Source: Herbaspirillum rhizosphaerae
GTDB lineage: Bacteria; Pseudomonadota; Gammaproteobacteria; Burkholderiales; Burkholderiaceae_D
Reading direction: 5' to 3'
NCBI RefSeq assembly: GCF_001189965.1
Contig: NZ_LFLU01000021.1
Span: 1-64,000, forward strand
DNA length: 64,000 nucleotides
Below, piece by piece: positions 27,258 to 34,667 of this stretch. The translations under genes and the position numbers were made by a program. Below the pieces are notes generated by a model. It made no database searches. It was not told the DNA's origin and saw only the letters and a list, made by a program, of their open reading frames with translations. Each line of letters starts with the position of its first letter. Positions within the stretch are counted from its first letter, which is position 1.

Positions 27258-28081
27258 GCTGTTACTCCCAGTTCTTTATAGGCTGCCACCACTTCGTCGG
27301 CAGTCGGAATCCGGTAGTGCCAGTTGTTGTCATCTTCCATGAAAGAAACACCCTTGCCTTTAACCGTGTGTGCCACGACGGCAATTGGTTTGCCGACGTT
27401 ATTACGCTTACGGCCCAATATCTCCGTCAGTAGGGCCATGTCGTGCCCGTCGATTTCAATTGCATCCCAGCCGAATGCAGTCCATTTATCGACAAATGAG
27501 CCGACGGCCAGCCCTTCGCTACGGTCCGTCGCTTGCCATTTGTTGAAATCGACGATCGCCAATAAGTTGCCCGCGCGTTGAGCCGCGGCCATCATGGCAG
27601 CTTCCCAGACAGAGCCCTCGTTGCATTCGCCGTCGCCGAGCAACACCGTGACGTCGTAACTTTGCTTCTGGATACGACCGGCCAACGCCATGCCGAGGCC
27701 GATCGGCAACCCGTGCCCGAGCGAACCGGTGGCTGCCTCAATGCCGGCCAGATGATCTGGCGTGGGTGGATGCTCAGCGAAAATACCGCCATCCTTGCCG
27801 TAATCATTCAAGAGCGACTCTGGATAAAAACCTTTCAACGCCAACACTTGGAACAGCGCGGCCGCGCCATGGCCCTTGCTGAGAATAAAACGGTCACGAG
27901 CCGGATCCTTGGGCTTTGATGGATCAATTTTCATCGCGCTAAAATAGGCTGCGATCAGGATATCGACACAGGAAAGGCAAGAACCCAGATGCGGCGTATG
28001 CGTGTTATGCGAAGTCGAAATAATGCGACCACGAATTTCCGCCGCGATCTTCTTCAACGTAGTTATATCTGGAGTCATCAT
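27254..28081 (-). CDS. Transketolase, N-terminal (thiamine-diphosphate-binding) subunit
   Basis: 275 residues corresponding to the PP domain of transketolase. The thiamine-diphosphate/magnesium motif runs from G149-D-G151 (LGDGECNEGSVWEA) to N180 in IVDFNKWQ. SKGHGAAALF near 68-77 and GSLGHGLPIGLG are typical active-site blocks. With the following gene it completes the enzyme. The start is ATG at 28081 with a second ATG directly after it, and AAGAG lies upstream. It is preceded by a candidate promoter and a structured leader, so it may be expressed separately from the genes before it. Confidence 0.9.
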   Translation of the reverse strand: MMTPDITTLKKIAAEIRGRIISTSHNTHTPHLGSCLSCVDILIAAYFSAMKIDPSKPKDPARDRFILSKGHGAAALFQVLALKGFYPESLLNDYGKDGGIFAEHPPTPDHLAGIEAATGSLGHGLPIGLGMALAGRIQKQSYDVTVLLGDGECNEGSVWEAAMMAAAQRAGNLLAIVDFNKWQATDRSEGLAVGSFVDKWTAFGWDAIEIDGHDMALLTEILGRKRNNVGKPIAVVAHTVKGKGVSFMEDDNNWHYRIPTADEVVAAYKELGVTA

Positions 28082-28093
28082 TGCTTACTCTTA

Positions 28094-28123
28094 AAAAACG
28101 ATGCCTGTCTATCAAAACAGGCA
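28094..28123 (-). terminator. Terminator-like hairpin in the transketolase leader
   Basis: On the minus strand a 7-bp stem TGCCTGT/ACAGGCA with an 8-base loop is followed three bases later by six T residues, 13 bases before the ATG of the transketolase gene. A second smaller stem (GCCGC/GCGGC, 28138-28154) is also followed by a T-run. The structure could end transcription from upstream or act as an attenuator for the transketolase genes. Confidence 0.5.
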
Positions 28124-28193
28124 AAAAATGGCGTCTTGCCGCCTGAAAAGCGGCTCATGACCAGGGAGGTGTCTAGTATTCAGGGTGTTCGAG

Positions 28194-28222
28194 ATTATGA
28201 ACGGTCAGAACAGAAATCACAA
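28194..28222 (-). promoter_or_regulatory. Candidate sigma-70 promoter for the transketolase genes
   Basis: On the minus strand TTGTGA and CATAAT are separated by exactly 17 bases, matching 4 of 6 and 5 of 6 consensus positions. A start about 7 bases downstream would give a leader of roughly 105 bases containing two hairpins with T-runs. It lies in the 199-base gap between the aminotransferase and transketolase genes, the longest gap inside the glycan locus. Confidence 0.45.
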
Positions 28223-28280
28223 CATCGAATCCGCCCCGGATCGCCTATAGAACAGGCCTATTCTTGCACCTGCATCCACT

Positions 28281-29384
28281 TCAGAAAAAAGACTTGACTA
28301 CCTCGATAACATAATTCACCTCGGTGTCGCTTAGCTCCGGATAAATCGGCAAGCTGACCATGGTTTTTGCATACCGTTCTGCGTTCGGGAAATCTCCCAG
28401 CTTGTATCCCAATTGCTTGGCGGCATCCTGCAGGTGAATCGGGATCGGATAATGTACGCGGGTATCAACGCCGTTTTGCAAAAGATGCGCCATCAATGCA
28501 TCGCGACGTTCCGTGCGAATCACGAAGTTGTGATAAACACACTCTTCCCAAGCGCGATCTACCGGCACCTGAACATAATCGGCCAATCCGGCCGCGTAGG
28601 TTTGCGCAATAGAAAGACAGCGAGCATTCCAGTTATCCAGGTAACCGAGTTTGATTTCAGCGAAGGCCGCCTGCATCGTGTCGAGTCGCGAATTGAAACC
28701 CCAGATTTCACACTCGTCGCGATTGCGCAAACCATGATTGCGCAATTTCAGCAGCTTGGCGGCAAGCGCATCGTCGTCGGTGGTAATCAAGCCGCCATCG
28801 CCATAGACACCTAGATTTTTCAGGGGATGCAAACTAAAACCGGCGGCGTGACCCAAAGCGCCCGTGCGCTTGCCGCGATAGCGGGCGCCGATTGCTTGGG
28901 CGGCATCTTCGAGAACGAAGAGGTCGTGTTTCAACGCGATCGCGTTGATCTCGTCCATCGGTGCGGCGCGACCGGTCAGGTGAACGGGGATAATCGCCTT
29001 GGTGCGCGACGTGACGGCTGCTTCGACCAATTGCGGATCAATATTGAAATCATCGGCCACATCGACCAATACCGGCGTGGCGCCGACTGCGGCAATAACC
29101 CATGCCGACGCAATGAAAGAGTTGGTGGCAGTGATGACTTCATCGCCCGGCCCGATGTCGAGTGCCTTAAGCACCAGAAACAGCGCATCCGAGCCATCGG
29201 CGACGCCAAGAGCATGGCGCACGCCGATAAATTCGGCGACTTTGCGCTCAAACGATTCCAATCGGGCACCCATGATATAGCCGCCGCTGCGACCGACATC
29301 AACAAATGCCTTGGTCAGCTCAGGTTCGATGCTGCGGAACTGACGCGCCAGATCCACGAAAGGAATAACCATCTTCTCAACCAT
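28281..29384 (-). CDS. DegT/DnrJ/EryC1 sugar aminotransferase (first of a tandem pair)
   Basis: 367-residue PLP-dependent nucleotide-sugar aminotransferase. The Schiff-base lysine is in FSLHPLKNLGVYGDGG, the PLP-ring aspartate in LEDAAQAIGARYRG, and DGSDALFLVLKAL is the substrate-binding N-terminal block. It is clearly related to the gene just upstream (29377-30531), which shares HPLKN and GDGG, but the two differ through most of their length. The ATG at 29384 has AAGG about 6 bases upstream and overlaps its neighbour by 8 bases; an internal ATG at 29372 is less likely. The keto-sugar substrate is unknown. Confidence 0.87.
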   Translation of the reverse strand: MVEKMVIPFVDLARQFRSIEPELTKAFVDVGRSGGYIMGARLESFERKVAEFIGVRHALGVADGSDALFLVLKALDIGPGDEVITATNSFIASAWVIAAVGATPVLVDVADDFNIDPQLVEAAVTSRTKAIIPVHLTGRAAPMDEINAIALKHDLFVLEDAAQAIGARYRGKRTGALGHAAGFSLHPLKNLGVYGDGGLITTDDDALAAKLLKLRNHGLRNRDECEIWGFNSRLDTMQAAFAEIKLGYLDNWNARCLSIAQTYAAGLADYVQVPVDRAWEECVYHNFVIRTERRDALMAHLLQNGVDTRVHYPIPIHLQDAAKQLGYKLGDFPNAERYAKTMVSLPIYPELSDTEVNYVIEVVKSFF

Positions 29385-30531
29385 AGAATGCCTTGATCAA
29401 TTGAATCACGCGGTCTTGCTGCTCACGTGTGATGAATTCGTGTACTGGCAACGACAGCGCCGAGGCAGCGATCGCTTCCGTCACCGGGAAGTCACCCATC
29501 TTGTGCCCCAGGAAAGCCGCCGCGGGCTGCAGATGCATTGGCACCGGGTAGTGGACTTTCGCGTCGACATTATTCTCGACCAGATATTTCTGCAACATGT
29601 CGCGCTGTTCGCAGCGCACCATGTACAGATGATAAACCTGCTTCACGTCGGCTTCGCGCGCCGGAATAGTGATTTGCGGAATGTCGCGCAAACCATCATC
29701 GAAGTACTGCGAATTGGCGATGCGAGAAGCCGTGATGTGGTCGATCTTGCCCAGCATGTGTCGCGCAACCACGGCTTGAATGGTATCGAGCCGCGAGTTA
29801 TAGGCGAAGATGCGACATTCGTCGCGCCCTGCCAAACCATGATTGCGTAACAGACGCAGCTTGTCGGCCAGTTCGTCGGAATTGGTGGCGATGATGCCGC
29901 CGTCACCCCATACGTTCAGGTTCTTCAGGGGATGGAAACTGAAACAGGCGATAGTGCCCAGTTCGCCCGAATGTCGACCTTTGTAGCTTGCCTTGATTGC
30001 ATGGCAGGCATCGCTGACGATCGCCAGTCCGTGCTTCTTTGCAATCGCTTCGATGGCATCCATGTCGCAAGGCTTGCCGGACCAATGTACCGGCATGATC
30101 GCCTTGGTTTTCGCGGTAATTTTCTTTTCGATTTCGGCGGGATCGATGTTGTAGTCGTCGCGCGCATCGGCAAACACGGGCGTCGCGCCGGCGGTCACGA
30201 TGGCACCGATGGTGGCGTAAAAGGTGTAGGGCGTGGTGATGACCTCATCGCCCTTGTCGATACCCAGCGCCTTCAGGCTCAGGAACAATGCATCGGTGCC
30301 GCTACCGACACCGATGGCATGCTTGACGCCGTTGATGGCCGCAAACTCGGCTTCGACCTGATCGACTTCAGAACCGAGGGTAAAGTCGCCGCGACGCACG
30401 ACTTCCCGAATTTTGGTCCAGATCACCTCATGATCGGCAAACTGATCGTGCAAATAGTTATGATTGATCTCGAGCGCGCCGGTCTGGCGATATTGCTCGG
30501 GCAAGAAATTTTGAATGATAGGTGAAGTCAT
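29377..30531 (-). CDS. DegT/DnrJ/EryC1 sugar aminotransferase (second of a tandem pair)
   Basis: 384 residues, PLP-dependent sugar aminotransferase paralogous to the next gene. The lysine is in FSFHPLKNLNVWGDGG, the PLP aspartate in SDACHAIKASYKG, and GSGTDALFLSLKAL is the N-terminal block. The second half includes NHGLAGRDECRIFAYNSRLDTIQAVVA, which contributes to the active site of the dimer partner. It is about 30 residues longer at the N-terminus than its paralogue. It follows the epimerase gene after about 29 bases. The product is probably an amino- or diamino-deoxy sugar. Confidence 0.87.
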   Translation of the reverse strand: MTSPIIQNFLPEQYRQTGALEINHNYLHDQFADHEVIWTKIREVVRRGDFTLGSEVDQVEAEFAAINGVKHAIGVGSGTDALFLSLKALGIDKGDEVITTPYTFYATIGAIVTAGATPVFADARDDYNIDPAEIEKKITAKTKAIMPVHWSGKPCDMDAIEAIAKKHGLAIVSDACHAIKASYKGRHSGELGTIACFSFHPLKNLNVWGDGGIIATNSDELADKLRLLRNHGLAGRDECRIFAYNSRLDTIQAVVARHMLGKIDHITASRIANSQYFDDGLRDIPQITIPAREADVKQVYHLYMVRCEQRDMLQKYLVENNVDAKVHYPVPMHLQPAAAFLGHKMGDFPVTEAIAASALSLPVHEFITREQQDRVIQLIKAFYG

Positions 30532-30560
30532 GATCGTAAATGTTGTACGGTAATTACCGC

Positions 30561-31556
30561 CTATGCCTTATGAATGTAATTCAGCGGCAACTGATTAATC
30601 TCATCGAGATTGTCTTTTACCCAGCGAATCGTCGCATCTATACCCTGTTCGAAACTGACTGCCTCAACCCAGCCCAATTCGGTCTTGGCCTTGGTCGAAT
30701 CCATCAGGTAGGCCTGGTCTTTTCCGGCCCGGTCCGGCGCGACTTCCGCCAATGCATCAAAGGGTACGCCGATTCGCTCGCAGATGATTTCGACAACCTT
30801 GCGAATGCTCATGAAACGATCCGAAGAGAAGTGATAAATCTCTCCCGGATTGCCGTCGGCGGCGGCGCGCATGATACCGTCGGCCACATCGTCAGCCGCG
30901 ATGAAAGCACGCACCGCAGTACCGCCGCCATGCAATTGCAGCTTGCGGCCGGTCAATGCATAAATGATGGTGCGCGGTACGATGCGGTACAACTGCTGAC
31001 CCGGGCCATAAAAATTGGCATAGCGGGTGAACACCACCGGAAAACCGTAATTCTGATGAAACGCGCGCAGACTCATATCGATGGCCGCATGCGACACCGC
31101 ATACGGCGTGCTCGGCAAATACTGCCAGCTTTCAGGAATCACGCTGTCCTGGCTGCCGTAGACTTCCGGCGTCGAAATGCGGACATAACGCTGCAACCAG
31201 TCATAGCGACGCAAACGATCATGCAAACGCACCTTGGCGATAATGTTCGTGTTGTACCACTGCGCCGGATCCTGCCAGCTTTCCGCAACCATGCCCTGCC
31301 CGGCGAAATCGACGATCACCTCGGGCCGGAACTGCTCCAGCACCCCGAGAATCTTGTCCAGATCGTGATTGATGTCGGCCTGGTAAAACGTATAGCGACT
31401 GCTGTTCGGAGATTGCTTGTAGGGCAGGAAAATATCCGAACCCTCCGGGGAACGGTTGAATCCGACTACTTCCGCACCATCTGCCAGCGCCCGGGCAACG
31501 AACGCTGCTCCCGCAAAAGAATTACTACCTAAGACCGCAAAACGTTCAAACTTCAT
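30561..31556 (-). CDS. NAD-dependent sugar epimerase/dehydratase, variant YxxxH active site
   Basis: About 331-residue extended SDR. The cofactor motif is GSNSFAG (10-16) instead of GGxGFIG. The catalytic motif reads Y152-A-V-S-H156, so the tyrosine is present but the lysine is histidine. ISTPEVYGS, RYANFYGPGQQL, AVRAFIAADDV and LGWVEAVSFEQGI are otherwise typical of dTDP-glucose-4,6-dehydratase-like proteins. The ATG at 31556 with GAGG about 7 bases upstream is preferred; a GTG at 31559 that forms a GTGA overlap with the upstream stop is also possible. The reaction is not known. Confidence 0.83.
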   Translation of the reverse strand: MKFERFAVLGSNSFAGAAFVARALADGAEVVGFNRSPEGSDIFLPYKQSPNSSRYTFYQADINHDLDKILGVLEQFRPEVIVDFAGQGMVAESWQDPAQWYNTNIIAKVRLHDRLRRYDWLQRYVRISTPEVYGSQDSVIPESWQYLPSTPYAVSHAAIDMSLRAFHQNYGFPVVFTRYANFYGPGQQLYRIVPRTIIYALTGRKLQLHGGGTAVRAFIAADDVADGIMRAAADGNPGEIYHFSSDRFMSIRKVVEIICERIGVPFDALAEVAPDRAGKDQAYLMDSTKAKTELGWVEAVSFEQGIDATIRWVKDNLDEINQLPLNYIHKA

Positions 31557-32146
31557 CACTGCGCCTCAGGCTTATTCTCACAAAGCCATTGCATGATCAT
31601 ATGCCCGACAATGACCTGCAAATCCTCTGAAATCTGCATATCGTTCACATCAAAGTGAATCGGAAGGTCAGCCATTGCTTTCGCTTTGCCGCCGCTATAG
31701 CCCAGAATCGCGCAAGAGCGCACGCCCATGGCGCGAGCCTGTTCCAGCGCTTTCAGAATGTTCGGAGAATTTCCGCTGCCCGACAGAACAATCAGCAAAT
31801 CCCCCTTTTGGCCTTGTACGGCCAACTGCTCGGAGTAAATGCTGTCGTAGCCGACGTCATTGGCCAGGCAGGTAATGACCGCAGCGTTAGCCGCCAGCGA
31901 CAACACGCGCATGCCGCCGCCGGTGCGTTTGGCGATGCCGTAGAGGTAGTCGTTGGCCAAATGGATAGCGTTGCCCGCACTGCCGCCGTTCCCGCAAAAA
32001 AACACTTGTCGGCCGTTAGCCCAGCAATCGCGCATGTCTTCCGCCAGTTGCGCCACGCCGGACCAGTCTGCAGATGCGAGTACACCTTGCAGGCGACTCG
32101 CATAATCACTGAAAAAAGCAGTTGGTAACTTGTTGTTTTCACTCAT
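31556..32146 (-). CDS. SIS-domain sugar-phosphate isomerase (GmhA-like)
   Basis: About 196 residues with one SIS phosphosugar-binding domain. VFFCGNGGSAGNAIHLAND and VLSGSGNSPNILKALEQAR are the phosphate-binding loops. The layout and the histidine of AIHLAND resemble GmhA, which converts sedoheptulose-7-phosphate to D-glycero-D-manno-heptose-7-phosphate. The GmhA catalytic glutamate after that histidine appears to be aspartate here, so the activity may differ. The start at 32146 overlaps the upstream epimerase by ATGA. With a transketolase and an HldE-like enzyme in the same locus, a heptose role is reasonable. Confidence 0.82.
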   Translation of the reverse strand: MSENNKLPTAFFSDYASRLQGVLASADWSGVAQLAEDMRDCWANGRQVFFCGNGGSAGNAIHLANDYLYGIAKRTGGGMRVLSLAANAAVITCLANDVGYDSIYSEQLAVQGQKGDLLIVLSGSGNSPNILKALEQARAMGVRSCAILGYSGGKAKAMADLPIHFDVNDMQISEDLQVIVGHMIMQWLCENKPEAQ

Positions 32147-33093
32147 GCTGCTTTGGGAGCCAGTACGGTCTGCTCCATCCATTTCAGATTGTAGTAACGG
32201 TCTTCGTCTTTCAGTACGCCGCTGCGGTATTTCTCGATGATTTCCGTGATTGCCGTTTCAACCGATTTGGACGGCTTGAAACCGGTAGCCAGCAACTTGT
32301 CGGAGTTGACACGGTAAGAGCGCGGGTCATTCGATTCTGTAACAACGATCTCGACAGGAATATGCTTCGCAACCATTTTTGCGATATCAAGAATCGAAAT
32401 ATTTTCGAAGCCGGCATTATAGACACCGGTAACTTCCGGATGGTCGATCAAATGCAGATAGACGTCGGTGATATCGTCGATATGGATGTTCGGGCGCACC
32501 TGCGCGCCGCCGAACACGGTAATCTTGCCCTTGGAGAGCGCCTGCATTGTCAGCAGATTGACGGAAACATCCAGACGCATGCGTGGCGAGTAGCCGCATA
32601 CTGTCGCAGGGCGAACGATCTGCACGACCATGCGATCCTTGTAGCTCATCAGGACCGGCTCGGAAACCATCTTGGTCTTGTTGTATTCGGAGATCGGCTT
32701 GAGTTCCAGATCTTCAGTGACTTGCAACTCTTCCTTGACGCCGTAGACGCTGCCGGAAGATGCATAGATGAATTGCTTGACGCCCTTGCGAGCTGCCTTG
32801 TCAGCCAGTTGCATGGTGGCCAGTGCACTGACTTCCCAGGTCAACTTAGGATCGAGATCGCCGCATGGGTCATTCGCCACTGAAGACAGATGGATGATCG
32901 TATCAATGCCATCGAGGGAGATCTGATCGATGTCGCGCACGTCGCCTTGCGTTACGGTCAGGTTGGCATGCGGCTCCAGATAGTTGCCGAACCACATGGT
33001 ATCCAACACTTGCACTTTGTAGCCGCGTGCAAGCAATTTGGGGACCAACACTGTACCTTTGTAACCGCAACCGCCAGTAACTAAAATATTCAT
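32143..33093 (-). CDS. NAD-dependent sugar epimerase/dehydratase (intact active site)
   Basis: 316-residue extended SDR. The glycine motif is GGCGYKG (7-13), the serine/threonine site is YASSGSVYG, and the catalytic pair is Y137-N-K-T-K141. RPATVCGYSPRMRLD and NIHIDDITDVYLHLID complete the substrate domain. It is shorter than dehydratases such as RmlB. It lies directly upstream of, and overlaps by ATGA, the GmhA-like isomerase, suggesting that it modifies the nucleotide-activated version of the same sugar. Epimerase, dehydratase and reductase functions are all possible. Confidence 0.85.
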   Translation of the reverse strand: MNILVTGGCGYKGTVLVPKLLARGYKVQVLDTMWFGNYLEPHANLTVTQGDVRDIDQISLDGIDTIIHLSSVANDPCGDLDPKLTWEVSALATMQLADKAARKGVKQFIYASSGSVYGVKEELQVTEDLELKPISEYNKTKMVSEPVLMSYKDRMVVQIVRPATVCGYSPRMRLDVSVNLLTMQALSKGKITVFGGAQVRPNIHIDDITDVYLHLIDHPEVTGVYNAGFENISILDIAKMVAKHIPVEIVVTESNDPRSYRVNSDKLLATGFKPSKSVETAITEIIEKYRSGVLKDEDRYYNLKWMEQTVLAPKAA

Positions 33094-33174
33094 ATATGCG
33101 CGTGATTCTCTTAAAAATTAAATGGAACTGATTGATCGTTGCCTTGAAATCGCAAATTGACCAGCATCTTTTAG

Positions 33175-33951
33175 TTATAAAGACCAACCGTCATCGACGA
33201 TGATGTTTTGCCCGTTCACAAACTGCGACATGTTACTCAAGAGAAACAACAGGGCCCCCTGAAGATCCCGGGGTTCGAGCATTCCCTTGGAAAGCGAATA
33301 ACTATTATATCGCACCAAAAAAGCCTCCGGCTGCGCATCCAGAATGCCGCCGGGACTAATGCAGTTGACTCTGATACCGCTACCTTTAAGGTAACTTGCC
33401 AAATATTTTGTCAAATGAATAACGGCCGACTTAATCGCCGCGTATTCCACAGGCATGGTCATGGGCGTATCGCCATAAACGTCAAATCGTGGCGCCACCA
33501 CTCCATAGATGGAAGCCATATTAACGATAGAACCTCGCCCTTGTTTCGTGAAATAGGCGGCAAATTGCTGGGATGCCAGAAAATATCCACCCAGATGCAT
33601 CCCGACATTCTGATTGAAGTCGTCAAATTCGACGTCTTCAAACTTGCGTCCGTAATGTTGATTGCGCGGGTAGGCGTTATTGACCAGAGCATCGATGCGA
33701 CCATATTTTTGATGCACTGTAGCAATAAGATCCTGCAGCGATTGCCGGGACGTAATGTCGGTTTTGACAAAGTCGATCTTGGACAATGGATGACGAGACT
33801 GTTGCGACTTAACAACATCATCGCTACCGCCACTATCCCGATCAGCAATGATCGCCACACCGCCTTGCTCAAGAATGGCATCGACGAACGAGCGCCCGAT
33901 CAAACCCGCGCCTCCCGTTACCACCACCACCTGTTCTGCCAACAGCATCAT
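33175..33951 (-). CDS. PtmA-like short-chain dehydrogenase of the nonulosonate module
   Basis: 258-residue classical SDR. The cofactor motif is TGGAGLIG, and the catalytic tyrosine/lysine are in EYAAIKSAVIHLTKY. VNNAYPRN, GGYFLASQQF, and the C-terminal GQNIIVDDGWSL closely recall PtmA of Campylobacter, which belongs to the legionaminic acid/flagellin-sugar genes. PtmA is implicated in preparing the amino-sugar precursor, but its exact reaction is not settled to my knowledge. A strong GGAG lies 5 bases before the ATG at 33951, and it overlaps the cytidylyltransferase by ATGA. That position supports its pathway assignment. Confidence 0.82.
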   Translation of the reverse strand: MMLLAEQVVVVTGGAGLIGRSFVDAILEQGGVAIIADRDSGGSDDVVKSQQSRHPLSKIDFVKTDITSRQSLQDLIATVHQKYGRIDALVNNAYPRNQHYGRKFEDVEFDDFNQNVGMHLGGYFLASQQFAAYFTKQGRGSIVNMASIYGVVAPRFDVYGDTPMTMPVEYAAIKSAVIHLTKYLASYLKGSGIRVNCISPGGILDAQPEAFLVRYNSYSLSKGMLEPRDLQGALLFLLSNMSQFVNGQNIIVDDGWSL

Positions 33952-34667
33952 GTATCTCCTTCTCCTGCCACCGCAAGACGTTCTCGCATGAGCAGCTCCA
34001 CCAAACGGAAATCGAGTTCTGAATCGATATCGATTGAACGCTCTTCAGGCATTACATGAAGACGCGTATTTCTCCGGAAAACGGAGTCGCCGTCAAACAA
34101 CGCATCGCGCTGCCAGACATAAATCGAAGCGTTCATGTCGTAACACAAAGGAGCATCCTGGCGTCGCACGATACCGGTGTCCAATGGTTTAGATAAGGCA
34201 ACAACCCCACGGGCATCAACTTCGACCATATTGAAATACGGAGAACGACGCGCAGGCATCGCCGTGATGACGTTCTCCACGTTCGTACTCTCCAACAAAG
34301 CCACGGCCTGCCGGATATCCTCTTCAGAACGCAAGGGCGACGTCGCGTCCAGATCGACCAGCGTAGAAAATTGTCTTCCGGACAGACGCTCCACCTCCGA
34401 CACGCAATGCCGGATAACCGGCAACTTGGCTGCCGTATCAGTGGCAAGCTCGGCCGGACGCGAGATCAGGTAGTCGACGCCGGCAACACGCGCAGCATCC
34501 AGGATCAACTCGGAGTCGCTGCTCACGGCAATCACGTCAAACAAGCCGCTGCGCCGCGCCTGCTCGATGCTATAGGCGATCAGGGGCTTCCCGATCAAAG
34601 GACGAATATTCTTGCCTTTGACGCCCTTCGAACCGCCGCGTGCGCAAATAGTGCAAAGACGGCTCAT
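33948..34667 (-). CDS. CMP-nonulosonate cytidylyltransferase (LegF/NeuA/PtmB-like)
   Basis: About 239 residues. The acylneuraminate cytidylyltransferase signature ICARGGSKGVKGKNIRPLIGKPLIAYSI is at the start: the RGGSKG loop binds CTP. LVDLDATSPLRSEEDI carries the metal-binding aspartates and SIDIDSELDF closes the fold. It would couple legionaminic or a similar nonulosonic acid to CMP, the last step before glycosyl transfer. The start at 34667 overlaps the upstream oxidoreductase by ATGA; the track of in-frame sequence to 34679 is less likely. Confidence 0.87.
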   Translation of the reverse strand: MSRLCTICARGGSKGVKGKNIRPLIGKPLIAYSIEQARRSGLFDVIAVSSDSELILDAARVAGVDYLISRPAELATDTAAKLPVIRHCVSEVERLSGRQFSTLVDLDATSPLRSEEDIRQAVALLESTNVENVITAMPARRSPYFNMVEVDARGVVALSKPLDTGIVRRQDAPLCYDMNASIYVWQRDALFDGDSVFRRNTRLHVMPEERSIDIDSELDFRLVELLMRERLAVAGEGDT

